Shown here piece by piece: positions 1 to 5,926 of a DNA stretch of 6,377 bases. Where the stretch lies: assembly GCA_015228995.1 (NCBI GenBank), contig JADGCM010000099.1, forward strand, positions 1 through 6,377, given 5' to 3'. Source of the stretch: Magnetococcales bacterium. GTDB lineage: Bacteria; Pseudomonadota; Magnetococcia; Magnetococcales; JADGCH01. Each line of letters opens with the position of its first letter. Within the stretch, counting starts at the first letter, position 1. The notes under the pieces are model-generated. The model ran no database searches, had not been told where the DNA came from, and saw only the letters and a list, made by a program, of their open reading frames with translations. Made by a program: the position numbers and the translations under genes.

Positions 1-370
1 TTTTGATAAAACGATTTTCGTGGGCCATCAGCGCTGGAATTTCATCTGGGGTGAGATAACTCTGTAAATTATCAGACATACACAAGATGATTTTCGTAGC
101 GGCTTGGTAGACCTGAATGGTCCGCATATAGGCCGGACTGTAAGTGGTGTCGTTGACCTCGAAGAGGTAAAGGAATGGTTGTGGTTCGTAAATGGAACAC
201 CAGCTTAGTATTGGGGGGGCGGTGATGTTAGAGTAGACGGGTATGCCCAGATGCTGGAGCCCTTGAGCGAGTGCCTTGCTGGCTACTGAGAAACGCGAGA
301 ACTGGCCATCATGAAAATAAATGTAGACACCATTAAAGCGTTGTTTGAATGCTTGGACAGAAGCGGACAC
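1..370 (-). CDS. Unrecognised protein, N-terminal 123 residues (runs off left edge)
   Basis: Reading the minus strand from a GTG at 370 gives an uninterrupted frame to the window edge, about 123 codons with no stop. The GTG is the first possible start after an in-frame upstream stop, and an AAGGAGG lies 4 nt before it. The ATG overlapping it (372-370) is in another frame that stops after about 30 codons. The protein begins VSASVQAFKQRF, then a beta-strand-like GVYIYFHDG, then SRFSVASKALAQGLQHLGIPVYSN, an alternation resembling the N-terminal half of a Rossmann-like or GT-B glycosyltransferase fold. A second hydrophobic strand, TKIILCMSDN, follows. No signal peptide or membrane segment is visible. 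I do not recognise the family; a glycosyltransferase-like or surface-carbohydrate protein is only a guess from the pattern. It is divergent from the c-di-GMP gene, 97 bp from that gene's chosen start. Confidence 0.75.
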   Translation of the reverse strand, partial: MSASVQAFKQRFNGVYIYFHDGQFSRFSVASKALAQGLQHLGIPVYSNITAPPILSWCSIYEPQPFLYLFEVNDTTYSPAYMRTIQVYQAATKIILCMSDNLQSYLTPDEIPALMAHENRFIK

Positions 371-374
371 ATTG

Positions 375-381
375 CCTCCTT
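375..381 (-). promoter_or_regulatory. Shine-Dalgarno AAGGAGG for the left-edge gene
   Basis: On the minus strand this is a full-length AAGGAGG, 4 nt before the GTG at 370. It supports the GTG start although the spacing is on the short side. The overlapping ATG would have only 2 nt of spacing and opens a frame that soon stops. Confidence 0.6.
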
Positions 382-388
382 GCTGTAG

Positions 389-417
389 TTGATCTGAATG
401 ACGTAATCGGTTATGAT
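389..417 (+). promoter_or_regulatory. Probable sigma70 promoter of the c-di-GMP/WGR/MBL/HepT-like operon
   Basis: TTGATC (389-394) and TATGAT (412-417) are separated by exactly 17 bp and match the consensus hexamers at 4/6 and 5/6 positions. Transcription would start near 424. That leaves only about 8 nt ahead of the upstream GTG (432) but about 44 nt ahead of the ATG at 468, which favours the latter as translation start. The -10 box lies within a small inverted repeat, TAATC (404-408) and GATTA (415-419). This could be an operator but is short enough to be chance. Prediction from sequence only. Confidence 0.5.
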
Positions 418-467
418 TAGGGCCGGTCTCCGTGTATTACCGATGCGATGGAAGGATGTTCTTCTGT

Positions 468-2216
468 ATGGGGTATCCCCACCTACTCGAATCAGACATA
501 AATTGCGACATGGCTCCCGCCGCTTTGTTGGCAGCGCTGCCGCAGCCGGTTATGGCCCTGCGCAGCGCAGCCATGGAGCGTGGTGGTCTGGATATCCTGT
601 TTTGGAATCCAGTTTGCCAGCAGCTCAGCGGCTTGACCGCCAGCGATATTCGCCATGTTGCTGCCGTGACCCGATTGTTCGGTGATGGGCCATGGCCCGA
701 CGACGCCATCATAGAGCGAATGTGGCAATGTCGCAACGGTGTGGTGCGCACACTGCGTTGGAGTCGTCTGCCATTGGGACACAACAGTGAGGCAGTGTGG
801 TATATTGGTCAGGATGTGACCGAGCATCGGCGTATTGAAGAGCAGCTGCGGATCATGACCAGTGTCTTCGGCAATGCCATGAGTGAGGTGGAGCAACAGA
901 TCCATGTCAGCCGCCAGATGGTTGAAAATGCGGTTGAATACGACGCCTTGACCGGTCTGCCCAATCGCACTTTGTTTCGGGATCATTTAAGCCGGGCTTT
1001 GCTCAATGCCGATCGTACCCTATGTAAGGTGGCTTTGGCCTTGTTCGATCTGGATCTGTTCGAGACCATCAACGATACGTTGGGATATGCCAGCGGCGAT
1101 TTGTTATTACTGGAGGTGGCGCAGCGTTTGAGCCATTCCGGCCGTTATGGTGCCACCATTTGTCGTTTGGATGGGGATGAATTTGCCTTAATTTTGGAGA
1201 ATGTGGTATCGTTACAAGAGGTGATCTATACCGTACAACAGCTGTTTGACGCCATGAAAGCACCGGTTATACTCCAGGGTCAAGAGGTCTATGTCGGTAC
1301 CAGCTGTGGCATCGCTATCTACCCCAATAATGGCTATGATGGCGATAGTCTGATTAAACACGCGAGTTTAGCATTGCATCGGGCTAAAAGATGTGGTCGG
1401 CATAATTTTCAGTTTTATACCGAGTCGATGGATGTGGTCGTTTCGCAGCGATTGGCGATGGAGACCCGGCTACGCCGCGCTTTAGAACGCGGCGAATTGA
1501 CCGTTCATTACCAGCCTAAATTGGATCTCAGGAGTCACCGTATTATCGGTGTTGAGGCGCTGACCCGGTGGCCATCCAGTCAAGGCATGATTGCTCCATC
1601 TGAGTTCATCCCTTTGGCCGAAGAGACCGGTTTGATCCTGCCGTTGGGGGAGTGGATGTTGCGGCACGCCTGTCTAGAGATGAAAGAGATGGTGTCGTTG
1701 CACCAGGGGGATTTTCGGGCTGCCATCAATCTGTCGGTTATGCAGCTGCAGCAACCCGACTTTGTGCGTAAACTGATGACAATTCTTGCTGAGACTGGCT
1801 TGCAGCCGCAGAATCTGGAACTAGAGATCACTGAGAGTTTGATGATGGCGGATGTCGAACAGGCGCGTCGGGCCTTGGCGGCTCTCAACGAGATGGGTAT
1901 CCATATTTCTGTCGATGACTTTGGTACCGGTTATTCCTCGTTAAGCTATTTGAAGCGGTTGCCGCTGCGGGCCCTGAAAATTGACCAATCTTTCGTTCGT
2001 GACTTGGTGGAAAATTCGGACGATGCCGCCATCATCACCGCTATTATCTCCATGGCGCACAGTCTTGGCATGGATGTGGTGGCAGAAGGAGTTGAAACTA
2101 TTTTCCAGATGAATTTCTTACGCAACCATGGTTGTGACCATATTCAAGGCTACCATATCAGTCGACCGCTGCCATTTGATGCTTTGGTGCGCATGATGGG
2201 GAAACAGAACGGATGA
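468..2216 (+). CDS. PAS-GGDEF-EAL cyclic-di-GMP signalling protein
   Basis: Cytoplasmic protein of 582 residues from the ATG at 468; no membrane segment is seen. A PAS-like domain (about 30-128) has FWNPVCQQLSGLTASDI and ends in a PAC-like WYIGQDVTEHRR; a short helical linker (about 129-157) follows. The GGDEF domain (about 158-320) has DALTGLPNR, DLDLFETINDTLG and a signature changed to DGDEF (235-239); the RxxD inhibitory site reads RYGA (226-229). The EAL domain (about 331-575) looks intact: EAL 363-365, Asn421, Glu453, Asp483/Asp484 in DDFGTGYSSL, Lys504, Glu540 and Gln560. These are the usual metal- and substrate-binding positions, so c-di-GMP phosphodiesterase activity is expected and cyclase activity is less certain. 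Start: an in-frame GTG at 432 would add 12 residues but sits about 8 nt from the predicted transcription start; GGAAGG (450-455) precedes 468 by 12 nt; an ATG at 510 has no visible ribosome site. First gene of a four-gene operon; overlaps the next by 4 nt. Confidence 0.95.
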   Translation: MGYPHLLESDINCDMAPAALLAALPQPVMALRSAAMERGGLDILFWNPVCQQLSGLTASDIRHVAAVTRLFGDGPWPDDAIIERMWQCRNGVVRTLRWSRLPLGHNSEAVWYIGQDVTEHRRIEEQLRIMTSVFGNAMSEVEQQIHVSRQMVENAVEYDALTGLPNRTLFRDHLSRALLNADRTLCKVALALFDLDLFETINDTLGYASGDLLLLEVAQRLSHSGRYGATICRLDGDEFALILENVVSLQEVIYTVQQLFDAMKAPVILQGQEVYVGTSCGIAIYPNNGYDGDSLIKHASLALHRAKRCGRHNFQFYTESMDVVVSQRLAMETRLRRALERGELTVHYQPKLDLRSHRIIGVEALTRWPSSQGMIAPSEFIPLAEETGLILPLGEWMLRHACLEMKEMVSLHQGDFRAAINLSVMQLQQPDFVRKLMTILAETGLQPQNLELEITESLMMADVEQARRALAALNEMGIHISVDDFGTGYSSLSYLKRLPLRALKIDQSFVRDLVENSDDAAIITAIISMAHSLGMDVVAEGVETIFQMNFLRNHGCDHIQGYHISRPLPFDALVRMMGKQNG

Positions 2217-2503
2217 AGGCCTACTTGCAGCGTGTTAACCCGGATAATCAGTCCGTCTGGTTTTATTTTATCCAGATACAGCCGGATTTATTAGGTCAAT
2301 GGCAGGTGATTCGTGAGTGGGGGCGGGTGGGGTCGGCCGGTACAGTGCGCCGAACGCCCTATCCGGATCATATCGATGCCTTGGCGGCATTGCAGCTGCT
2401 GCGGGATCAGCTGATGCAGAAAGGTTATCGGGTCGTCATGCAGGAGGGTCTCAAGAGTTCCATGGCCAATTCCATGGCCAATCATCCCCAACATCCCAGC
2501 TGA
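2213..2503 (+). CDS. Small stand-alone WGR-domain protein
   Basis: A 96-residue protein made almost entirely of one WGR domain. It opens with MKAYLQRVNP, then the aromatic strand VWFYFIQIQ, the signature REWGRVGSAG (Trp36-Gly37-Arg38) and a helix, DALAALQLLRDQLMQKGYR. WGR domains occur in PARP enzymes, where they contact DNA ends, and in bacterial MolR-like proteins. Small single-domain versions are common in bacteria but their function is not established; nucleic-acid binding is a reasonable inference. The start ATG overlaps the stop of the c-di-GMP gene (ATGA), implying translational coupling. The C-terminal tail after residue 80 is low-complexity and contains a duplicated SMAN from a 12-bp tandem repeat. 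It lies 19 nt before the MBL-fold gene in the same operon. Confidence 0.88.
   Translation: MKAYLQRVNPDNQSVWFYFIQIQPDLLGQWQVIREWGRVGSAGTVRRTPYPDHIDALAALQLLRDQLMQKGYRVVMQEGLKSSMANSMANHPQHPS
2458..2481 (+). repeat. 12-bp tandem duplication in the WGR gene tail
   Basis: The unit TTCCATGGCCAA occurs twice in a row (2458-2469 and 2470-2481). It is in frame, so the protein gains four residues (SMANSMAN) without disruption. It lies after the WGR fold, where length change should be tolerated, and looks like a recent slippage event. Confidence 0.85.
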
Positions 2504-2508
2504 AAATA

Positions 2509-2513
2509 AGAGG
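2509..2513 (+). promoter_or_regulatory. Shine-Dalgarno site deciding the MBL-fold start
   Basis: AGAGG at 2509-2513 lies 9 nt before the ATG at 2523 but only 3 nt before the in-frame GTG at 2517. The ATG is therefore the better start; the GTG would add only two residues. Confidence 0.6.
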
Positions 2514-2522
2514 TCGGTGTCT

Positions 2523-3167
2523 ATGAATATTGTCCACGAAGTTGTCGTCACGGGGCCGTTGCAGGTCAATACCCATATTCTGGGCCAGGCGGATGGGGAT
2601 GAGGTGATCTTAATGGACCCGGGTGGTGAGGTGGATCAGCTATTGCAACGTCTGAAAAAATTGGGAAAACGTCTCACCCACATTGTCAACACCCATGGCC
2701 ATGCCGATCATATCGGCGCGGTGGCGCGTTTACAGCAGCTGACCGGATGCCAATTTTGGTTGCATGACGGCGATCGGGAGCAGGTTGCCAAAGCGGCCCG
2801 TGATGCGATGTCGTGGGGAATGTCCTCCTTCGGGCCGCTGCCGCGTATCGATCGAACTTTAGAGCATGGAGAACAGTTGCAACTGGCCGGGATGGTCATT
2901 GAGGTGATCCATACCCCAGGCCATACCCAGGGTGGGGTTTGCTTGCGCTGGCAGGATGAAATAGCTACTGGAGACACCTTGTTTGCCAACTCGATTGGCC
3001 GTACCGATCTGTTGGGGGGCAACCACAGCCAATTGCTGCAATCGATTCGTGACCGCCTGCTGTCGTTGCCAGACCGGGTGATCTGTCACCCAGGCCATGG
3101 CCCTTCGACGACGATTGGTCGCGAGCGCCGCTTTAATCCATTTTTGAGCGATGGTGAAGAGGAGTGA
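2523..3167 (+). CDS. MBL-fold metallo-hydrolase, glyoxalase II type (GloC/YcbL-like)
   Basis: A 214-residue soluble hydrolase with a complete metallo-beta-lactamase metal site: THGHADH (His58, His60, Asp62, His63), HTPGH (His134), GDTLF (Asp151) and CHPGHGP (His192). These are the ligands of a dinuclear metal centre. The short length, the GDTLF-SIGRTDL segment and the C-terminal PGHGPSTTIGRERRFNPFL match the single-domain YcbL/GloC group of glyoxalase II-like thioesterases, which hydrolyse S-lactoylglutathione or related thioesters. The longer GloB enzymes carry an extra C-terminal substrate-binding domain that is absent here. The true substrate cannot be read from sequence. It sits between the WGR gene and the HepT-like gene in the same operon; no glyoxalase I gene is nearby. 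Confidence 0.92.
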   Translation: MNIVHEVVVTGPLQVNTHILGQADGDEVILMDPGGEVDQLLQRLKKLGKRLTHIVNTHGHADHIGAVARLQQLTGCQFWLHDGDREQVAKAARDAMSWGMSSFGPLPRIDRTLEHGEQLQLAGMVIEVIHTPGHTQGGVCLRWQDEIATGDTLFANSIGRTDLLGGNHSQLLQSIRDRLLSLPDRVICHPGHGPSTTIGRERRFNPFLSDGEEE

Positions 3168-3177
3168 GCAGCGCAGC

Positions 3178-3600
3178 GTGAATGATGTCTTACTCAACAA
3201 GGCGGCGAGCATCCAACGCTGCATCCAGCAGGTCCGCCGTTACGATGCCTTTACGTTGGATGTTCCCTTTGAGATTGACCAGCTGAAGCAGGACGCCATT
3301 GCCGCCAATCTGCACCGGGCCTGTGAGCAGTCGATTGACTTGGCCAACCATGTGATTCGAAGACGCAGGCTCGGCATCCCCGAAGAGAGCCGCGACAGCT
3401 TCATCTTGTTGGCTGAGCACCAGCTGATCGAACGAGATCTGGCGGAGAAATTGGCCAGTATGGCTGACTTTCGCAATACGCTGATGCGTGAGTACCAGCA
3501 GTTAGACTTGACTTTGTTCCGCCAAGTGATTGATCACCACCTCGACGACCTGCTGCTATTTTCCGAGCTGATGGTCAAAAAGATGGCCGCTGCCGAATAA
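3178..3600 (+). CDS. HepT-like (DUF86, HEPN-fold) protein with degenerate catalytic motif
   Basis: An all-helical protein of 140 residues from the GTG at 3178. Family marks are VNDVLLNKAASIQRC at the N-terminus, LKQDAIAANLHRACEQSIDLANHVI (two-part helix, about 36-60), LGIPEESRDSF (65-75), then ADFRNTLMREYQQLD. In HepT toxins of the MntA-HepT system this last region carries RX4HXY, the HEPN ribonuclease motif. Here Arg99 and Tyr106 are kept but the His position is Arg104 (CGT at 3487-3489), so RNase activity is doubtful. No MntA-type nucleotidyltransferase antitoxin is encoded next to it. Start: an in-frame ATG at 3151 would add nine residues and overlap the MBL gene by 17 nt without a clear ribosome site; GTG 3178 aligns with the usual family N-terminus and has GAGGAG 13 nt upstream. 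Last gene of the operon; it ends 3 bp from the converging tyrA stop. Confidence 0.85.
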   Translation: MNDVLLNKAASIQRCIQQVRRYDAFTLDVPFEIDQLKQDAIAANLHRACEQSIDLANHVIRRRRLGIPEESRDSFILLAEHQLIERDLAEKLASMADFRNTLMREYQQLDLTLFRQVIDHHLDDLLLFSELMVKKMAAAE

Positions 3601-3603
3601 CGA

Positions 3604-4497
3604 TCAAGGATTTCTCAATACCTTATTTTCCCTGAGAACGCGTTCACGGGTGTCACGGGAGCGTGAAAACATAGCATGCAGGGCTGTGGCGTCTCCTTGA
3701 GATACCAGCGCCAATAACTCGTCCAAGTCGCGGCGAAAGCGTTGCAGTATCTCGCTAATGGCGTCGCGGTTTTCAAGGCAGATGTCGCGCCACATGGTCG
3801 GGTCGGAGGAGGCGATACGGGTAAAATCGCGGAAACCACTGGCGGCATAACGAAACACTTCGGCCTGAATGTCTTGTTCTAAATCAGACAAGGTCTTGAC
3901 GACGTTATAAGCCATCAGGTGGGGGAGGTGGCTGGTGGCAGCCAAAACGCGGTCGTGGTGGTCGGCGGCCATGGTCTCGACCTGTGAGCCACAGGCTTCC
4001 CATACTACCCGCACCATCTCCAAGGCAGCGGGAGCGGTGCGTGGGGTCGGGGTTAAAATGGTGCGACTGCCCTGAAATAGGGCAGGGAAGGCGGCCTCCA
4101 CCCCAGAGCGTTCACGGCCAGCGATGGGATGGCTACCGATAAAATAACAACCATCCGGCATTGCCTGCTCACAAGCGTGGACGATCGAGCTTTTGACACT
4201 GCCGGCATCGGTGACCACGGCCCCGCGCGTCAAGGCGGGGGCAAATTGCTGTACCATCGGCACAATAGCACACACCGGTGGCGCCACCAGCACAAAATTG
4301 GCCCCGATCACCCCTTGTTGGACATCCAGGGTGCCACGGTCGATCACCCCTAATTCACGCGCTTTATCGAGTGTCTTCTGGCTGCGTGCCACCCCGACCA
4401 CCTCGCCGACTAAGTCTTGTTCACGCAGGGCCTGGGCAAAAGAGCCGCCGATCAGACCAACGCCGACCACGGCCAATCGTTTGATAAAAAATGCCAT
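3604..4497 (-). CDS. tyrA: Prephenate (or cyclohexadienyl) dehydrogenase
   Basis: A 297-residue cytoplasmic enzyme that oxidatively decarboxylates prephenate to 4-hydroxyphenylpyruvate, or arogenate to tyrosine. The N-terminal Rossmann domain has GVGLIGGS (12-19). Catalytic-region motifs are TDAGSVK (Ser100), GSHPIAGRERSGVEAA (His123), SHLPH (His190/His193) and FTRIASSDPTMW (Arg227), matching the Ser/His/His/Arg set of characterised TyrA enzymes. The length is normal for a mono-functional TyrA with no chorismate mutase or ACT domain, so tyrosine feedback would have to act at the active site, if at all. The second strand ends GVARSQKT with no acidic residue, so NADP+ use or relaxed cofactor choice is possible. 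It follows pheA by 3 nt and is evidently co-transcribed. Prephenate versus arogenate specificity cannot be told from sequence. Confidence 0.95.
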   Translation of the reverse strand: MAFFIKRLAVVGVGLIGGSFAQALREQDLVGEVVGVARSQKTLDKARELGVIDRGTLDVQQGVIGANFVLVAPPVCAIVPMVQQFAPALTRGAVVTDAGSVKSSIVHACEQAMPDGCYFIGSHPIAGRERSGVEAAFPALFQGSRTILTPTPRTAPAALEMVRVVWEACGSQVETMAADHHDRVLAATSHLPHLMAYNVVKTLSDLEQDIQAEVFRYAASGFRDFTRIASSDPTMWRDICLENRDAISEILQRFRRDLDELLALVSQGDATALHAMFSRSRDTRERVLRENKVLRNP

Positions 4498-4500
4498 AGC

Positions 4501-5628
4501 CTAAACCGCCCTTTTAGGATAGGAGCCGAGGATTTGTACCGACACGCCGGGTACCTCCATCAATTCTGCCATCGCTGCCGCCACCGGAGGTTGTTCGCGA
4601 TGTCCTTCCAACTCAACAAAAAAGAGATAGTCCCAGGCCTTAGACCAAGAGGGACGCGACTCAATGCGGGTCAGATTGACGCCATGACAAGCAAAAATAC
4701 CGAGCACACGATGGAGAAAGCCAGGTTGGTCACGGAAGGAGAACATCAAGCTGGTTTTGTCCTGCCCAGAGGGCCCCGAGTCTTGCCGGCCAATGACCAG
4801 AAAACGGTGCTCATGACCGGCACGGTCTTCGACGTGTTCACTCAGTACATTGAGACCATAACGATCGGCAGCGTGGACGCCGGCCAACACCGCCGACTCT
4901 TCATCCTCACGCACCAAAGCGACCCCCTTGGCTGTGGCATCGACAATGGTGACCGGCATGGTAGGCAAATGGCGTTCGAGCCACAGACGACACTGAGCCC
5001 GGGCCCGGGTATGACCATAAACGCGGCGTACCTGCTCCATAGAGGTGGCCAGCGACATTAGGCAGTAGACCACCGGTAACATCACCTCGCCACAGATACG
5101 CAGGGGGGAGTCGATGAATCGCTCCAAAGTGTAGATAACCACCCCCTCAATGGCATTTTCCACCGGCACGACGCCAAAATCAGCCCGTCCCACCTCAACG
5201 TCGTGGAAGATATCATCAATGGAGGCCACCGGCGACATCACTGCCGAAGAACCAAAATGTTTCAGGGCGGCCTCATGGGTGGCGGTGGCTTCCGGCCCCA
5301 AGTAGACCACATTCAACCGTGTCTCCAGACTGAGGCAAGCGGAAATGATCTCGCGATAGATGCGGTGCAGCGCTTCGATTGGTAGGGCGCCGTGGTGGCG
5401 TGCCGCCAGCCGCCGGTGGATCCGGGCTTCACGTTCTGGCCGATAAAACAGCACATCGCTGCGCCGTCCCTTTACCTGGCCTACCTCTACTACCAACCCA
5501 GCGCGTTCGATCAGCAGATCGTGAACACGATTATCGATGGCATCGATCTGTTGTCGCAGCTCATTAAGCCGAGTTTGCTCCGATGGGGGGGAATCGTTAT
5601 CCCCACCACCCGGCCTGAAATCCGTCAT
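4501..5628 (-). CDS. pheA: P-protein: chorismate mutase / prephenate dehydratase with ACT domain
   Basis: A 375-residue bifunctional enzyme of phenylalanine synthesis (chorismate to prephenate to phenylpyruvate). The AroQ-type mutase domain (about 18-103) keeps Arg25, Arg42, Lys53 and the FYRPERE motif (61-67). The dehydratase domain (about 107-280) begins VVYLGPEATATH and has VPVEN (Glu157, Asn158), YGHTRARAQC (Gln212) and HRFLVIG (274-280). The ACT domain (about 290-370) has KTSL, PGFLH and LTRIESRP (ESRP 323-326), the phenylalanine-binding signature, so feedback inhibition is expected. Odd points: Thr of the dehydratase TRF motif is His274, Ser of SHPQ is Gly205, GTFSH is ATATH (114-118), and the residue after Glu-Asn is Ala159. 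The start ATG at 5628 has AGAGG 9 nt upstream; an in-frame TTG at 5637 is less likely. First gene of the pheA-tyrA operon. Confidence 0.93.
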   Translation of the reverse strand: MTDFRPGGGDNDSPPSEQTRLNELRQQIDAIDNRVHDLLIERAGLVVEVGQVKGRRSDVLFYRPEREARIHRRLAARHHGALPIEALHRIYREIISACLSLETRLNVVYLGPEATATHEAALKHFGSSAVMSPVASIDDIFHDVEVGRADFGVVPVENAIEGVVIYTLERFIDSPLRICGEVMLPVVYCLMSLATSMEQVRRVYGHTRARAQCRLWLERHLPTMPVTIVDATAKGVALVREDEESAVLAGVHAADRYGLNVLSEHVEDRAGHEHRFLVIGRQDSGPSGQDKTSLMFSFRDQPGFLHRVLGIFACHGVNLTRIESRPSWSKAWDYLFFVELEGHREQPPVAAAMAELMEVPGVSVQILGSYPKRAV

Positions 5629-5637
5629 GGCATACAA

Positions 5638-5642
5638 CCTCT
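5638..5642 (-). promoter_or_regulatory. Shine-Dalgarno site deciding the pheA start
   Basis: AGAGG on the minus strand lies 9 nt before the ATG at 5628 and directly abuts the in-frame TTG at 5637, which rules the TTG out as a practical start. Confidence 0.6.
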
Positions 5643-5773
5643 ACCAAGTGATCGAAACGAACCCCCGGCCCACTGGATACACCTATTGCCGGCAAAAATC
5701 AACAGGCGAAACAAACCCCGGTATTGCAAAAATGAGATACGCTAAATATTTCATAGTATTCTAAATCTGTTAG

Positions 5774-5782
5774 TGGTATAAT
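5774..5782 (+). promoter_or_regulatory. Extended -10 promoter (TGGTATAAT) facing right
   Basis: A perfect TATAAT (5777-5782) is preceded by TGG, giving the TGn extended -10 that can work without a good -35. No TTGACA-like box is present at 16-18 bp. Transcription would start near 5789, leaving a leader of about 135 nt before the ATG at 5927. Confidence 0.5.
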
Positions 5783-5913
5783 CATGCCAGTGATTGTATT
5801 ATTAATAACGGCATCAATCTCCCATGATATCTATGGTGTAATTTTAATATTTAGTTCTGTTCGTGAAAATGAAAAAATGGCTTTTGGGACTGTAGAATGG
5901 CGGAAACAACATT

Positions 5914-5919
5914 GAAGGG
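5914..5919 (+). promoter_or_regulatory. Shine-Dalgarno GAAGGG deciding the right-edge gene start
   Basis: GAAGGG ends 7 nt before the ATG at 5927, which is ideal spacing. The in-frame ATG at 5897 has no comparable site and would add ten residues. Confidence 0.65.
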
Positions 5920-5926
5920 TGTAACA

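Larger units (their letters stand above)
5629..5926. other. Divergent AT-rich intergenic region between pheA and the right-edge gene
   Basis: About 300 bp without a supported gene. Base composition falls here from the mid-50s % GC of pheA to roughly one-third GC around 5740-5880. The region holds the pheA ribosome site, an extended -10 promoter facing right (5774-5782) and the leader of the right-edge gene. On the minus strand a TAGAAT (5763-5758) could be a -10 for pheA, but no matching -35 is visible. A 23-codon minus-strand frame (5754-5683) is discussed as a possible leader peptide. No T-run terminator, tRNA or attachment-site repeat was seen. Confidence 0.6.

Noticed and set aside
413..685. 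A 90-codon plus-strand frame overlapping the start of the c-di-GMP gene
   Set aside because: It is arginine-rich out-of-frame translation of the PAS region and starts upstream of the predicted transcription start.
492..986. A 164-codon minus-strand open frame antisense to the PAS-GGDEF-EAL gene
   Set aside because: The opposite strand carries clear PAS and GGDEF coding; the antisense product has no family features.
2859..3224. A 121-codon minus-strand frame antisense to the MBL-fold gene
   Set aside because: Shadow of a gene with a complete metal-binding motif set; no independent coding signs.
3643..3667. Inverted repeat TTCACG/CGTGAA near the convergent gene ends
   Set aside because: It lies inside the tyrA coding region, has a 13-nt loop and no T-run on either strand in the right place, so it is not a convincing terminator.
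4417..5061. A 214-codon plus-strand open frame antisense to pheA and tyrA
   Set aside because: It lies entirely opposite two well-supported enzymes, has no recognisable domain or ribosome site, and its length follows from the codon bias of the real genes.
5784..5915. A 43-codon plus-strand frame (MPVIVLLITAS...) ahead of the right-edge gene
   Set aside because: Its ATG lies just 2 nt after the TATAAT box, upstream of the expected transcription start, and has no ribosome site. Its stop falls within the ribosome site of the next gene, so a coupled small gene is not fully excluded.
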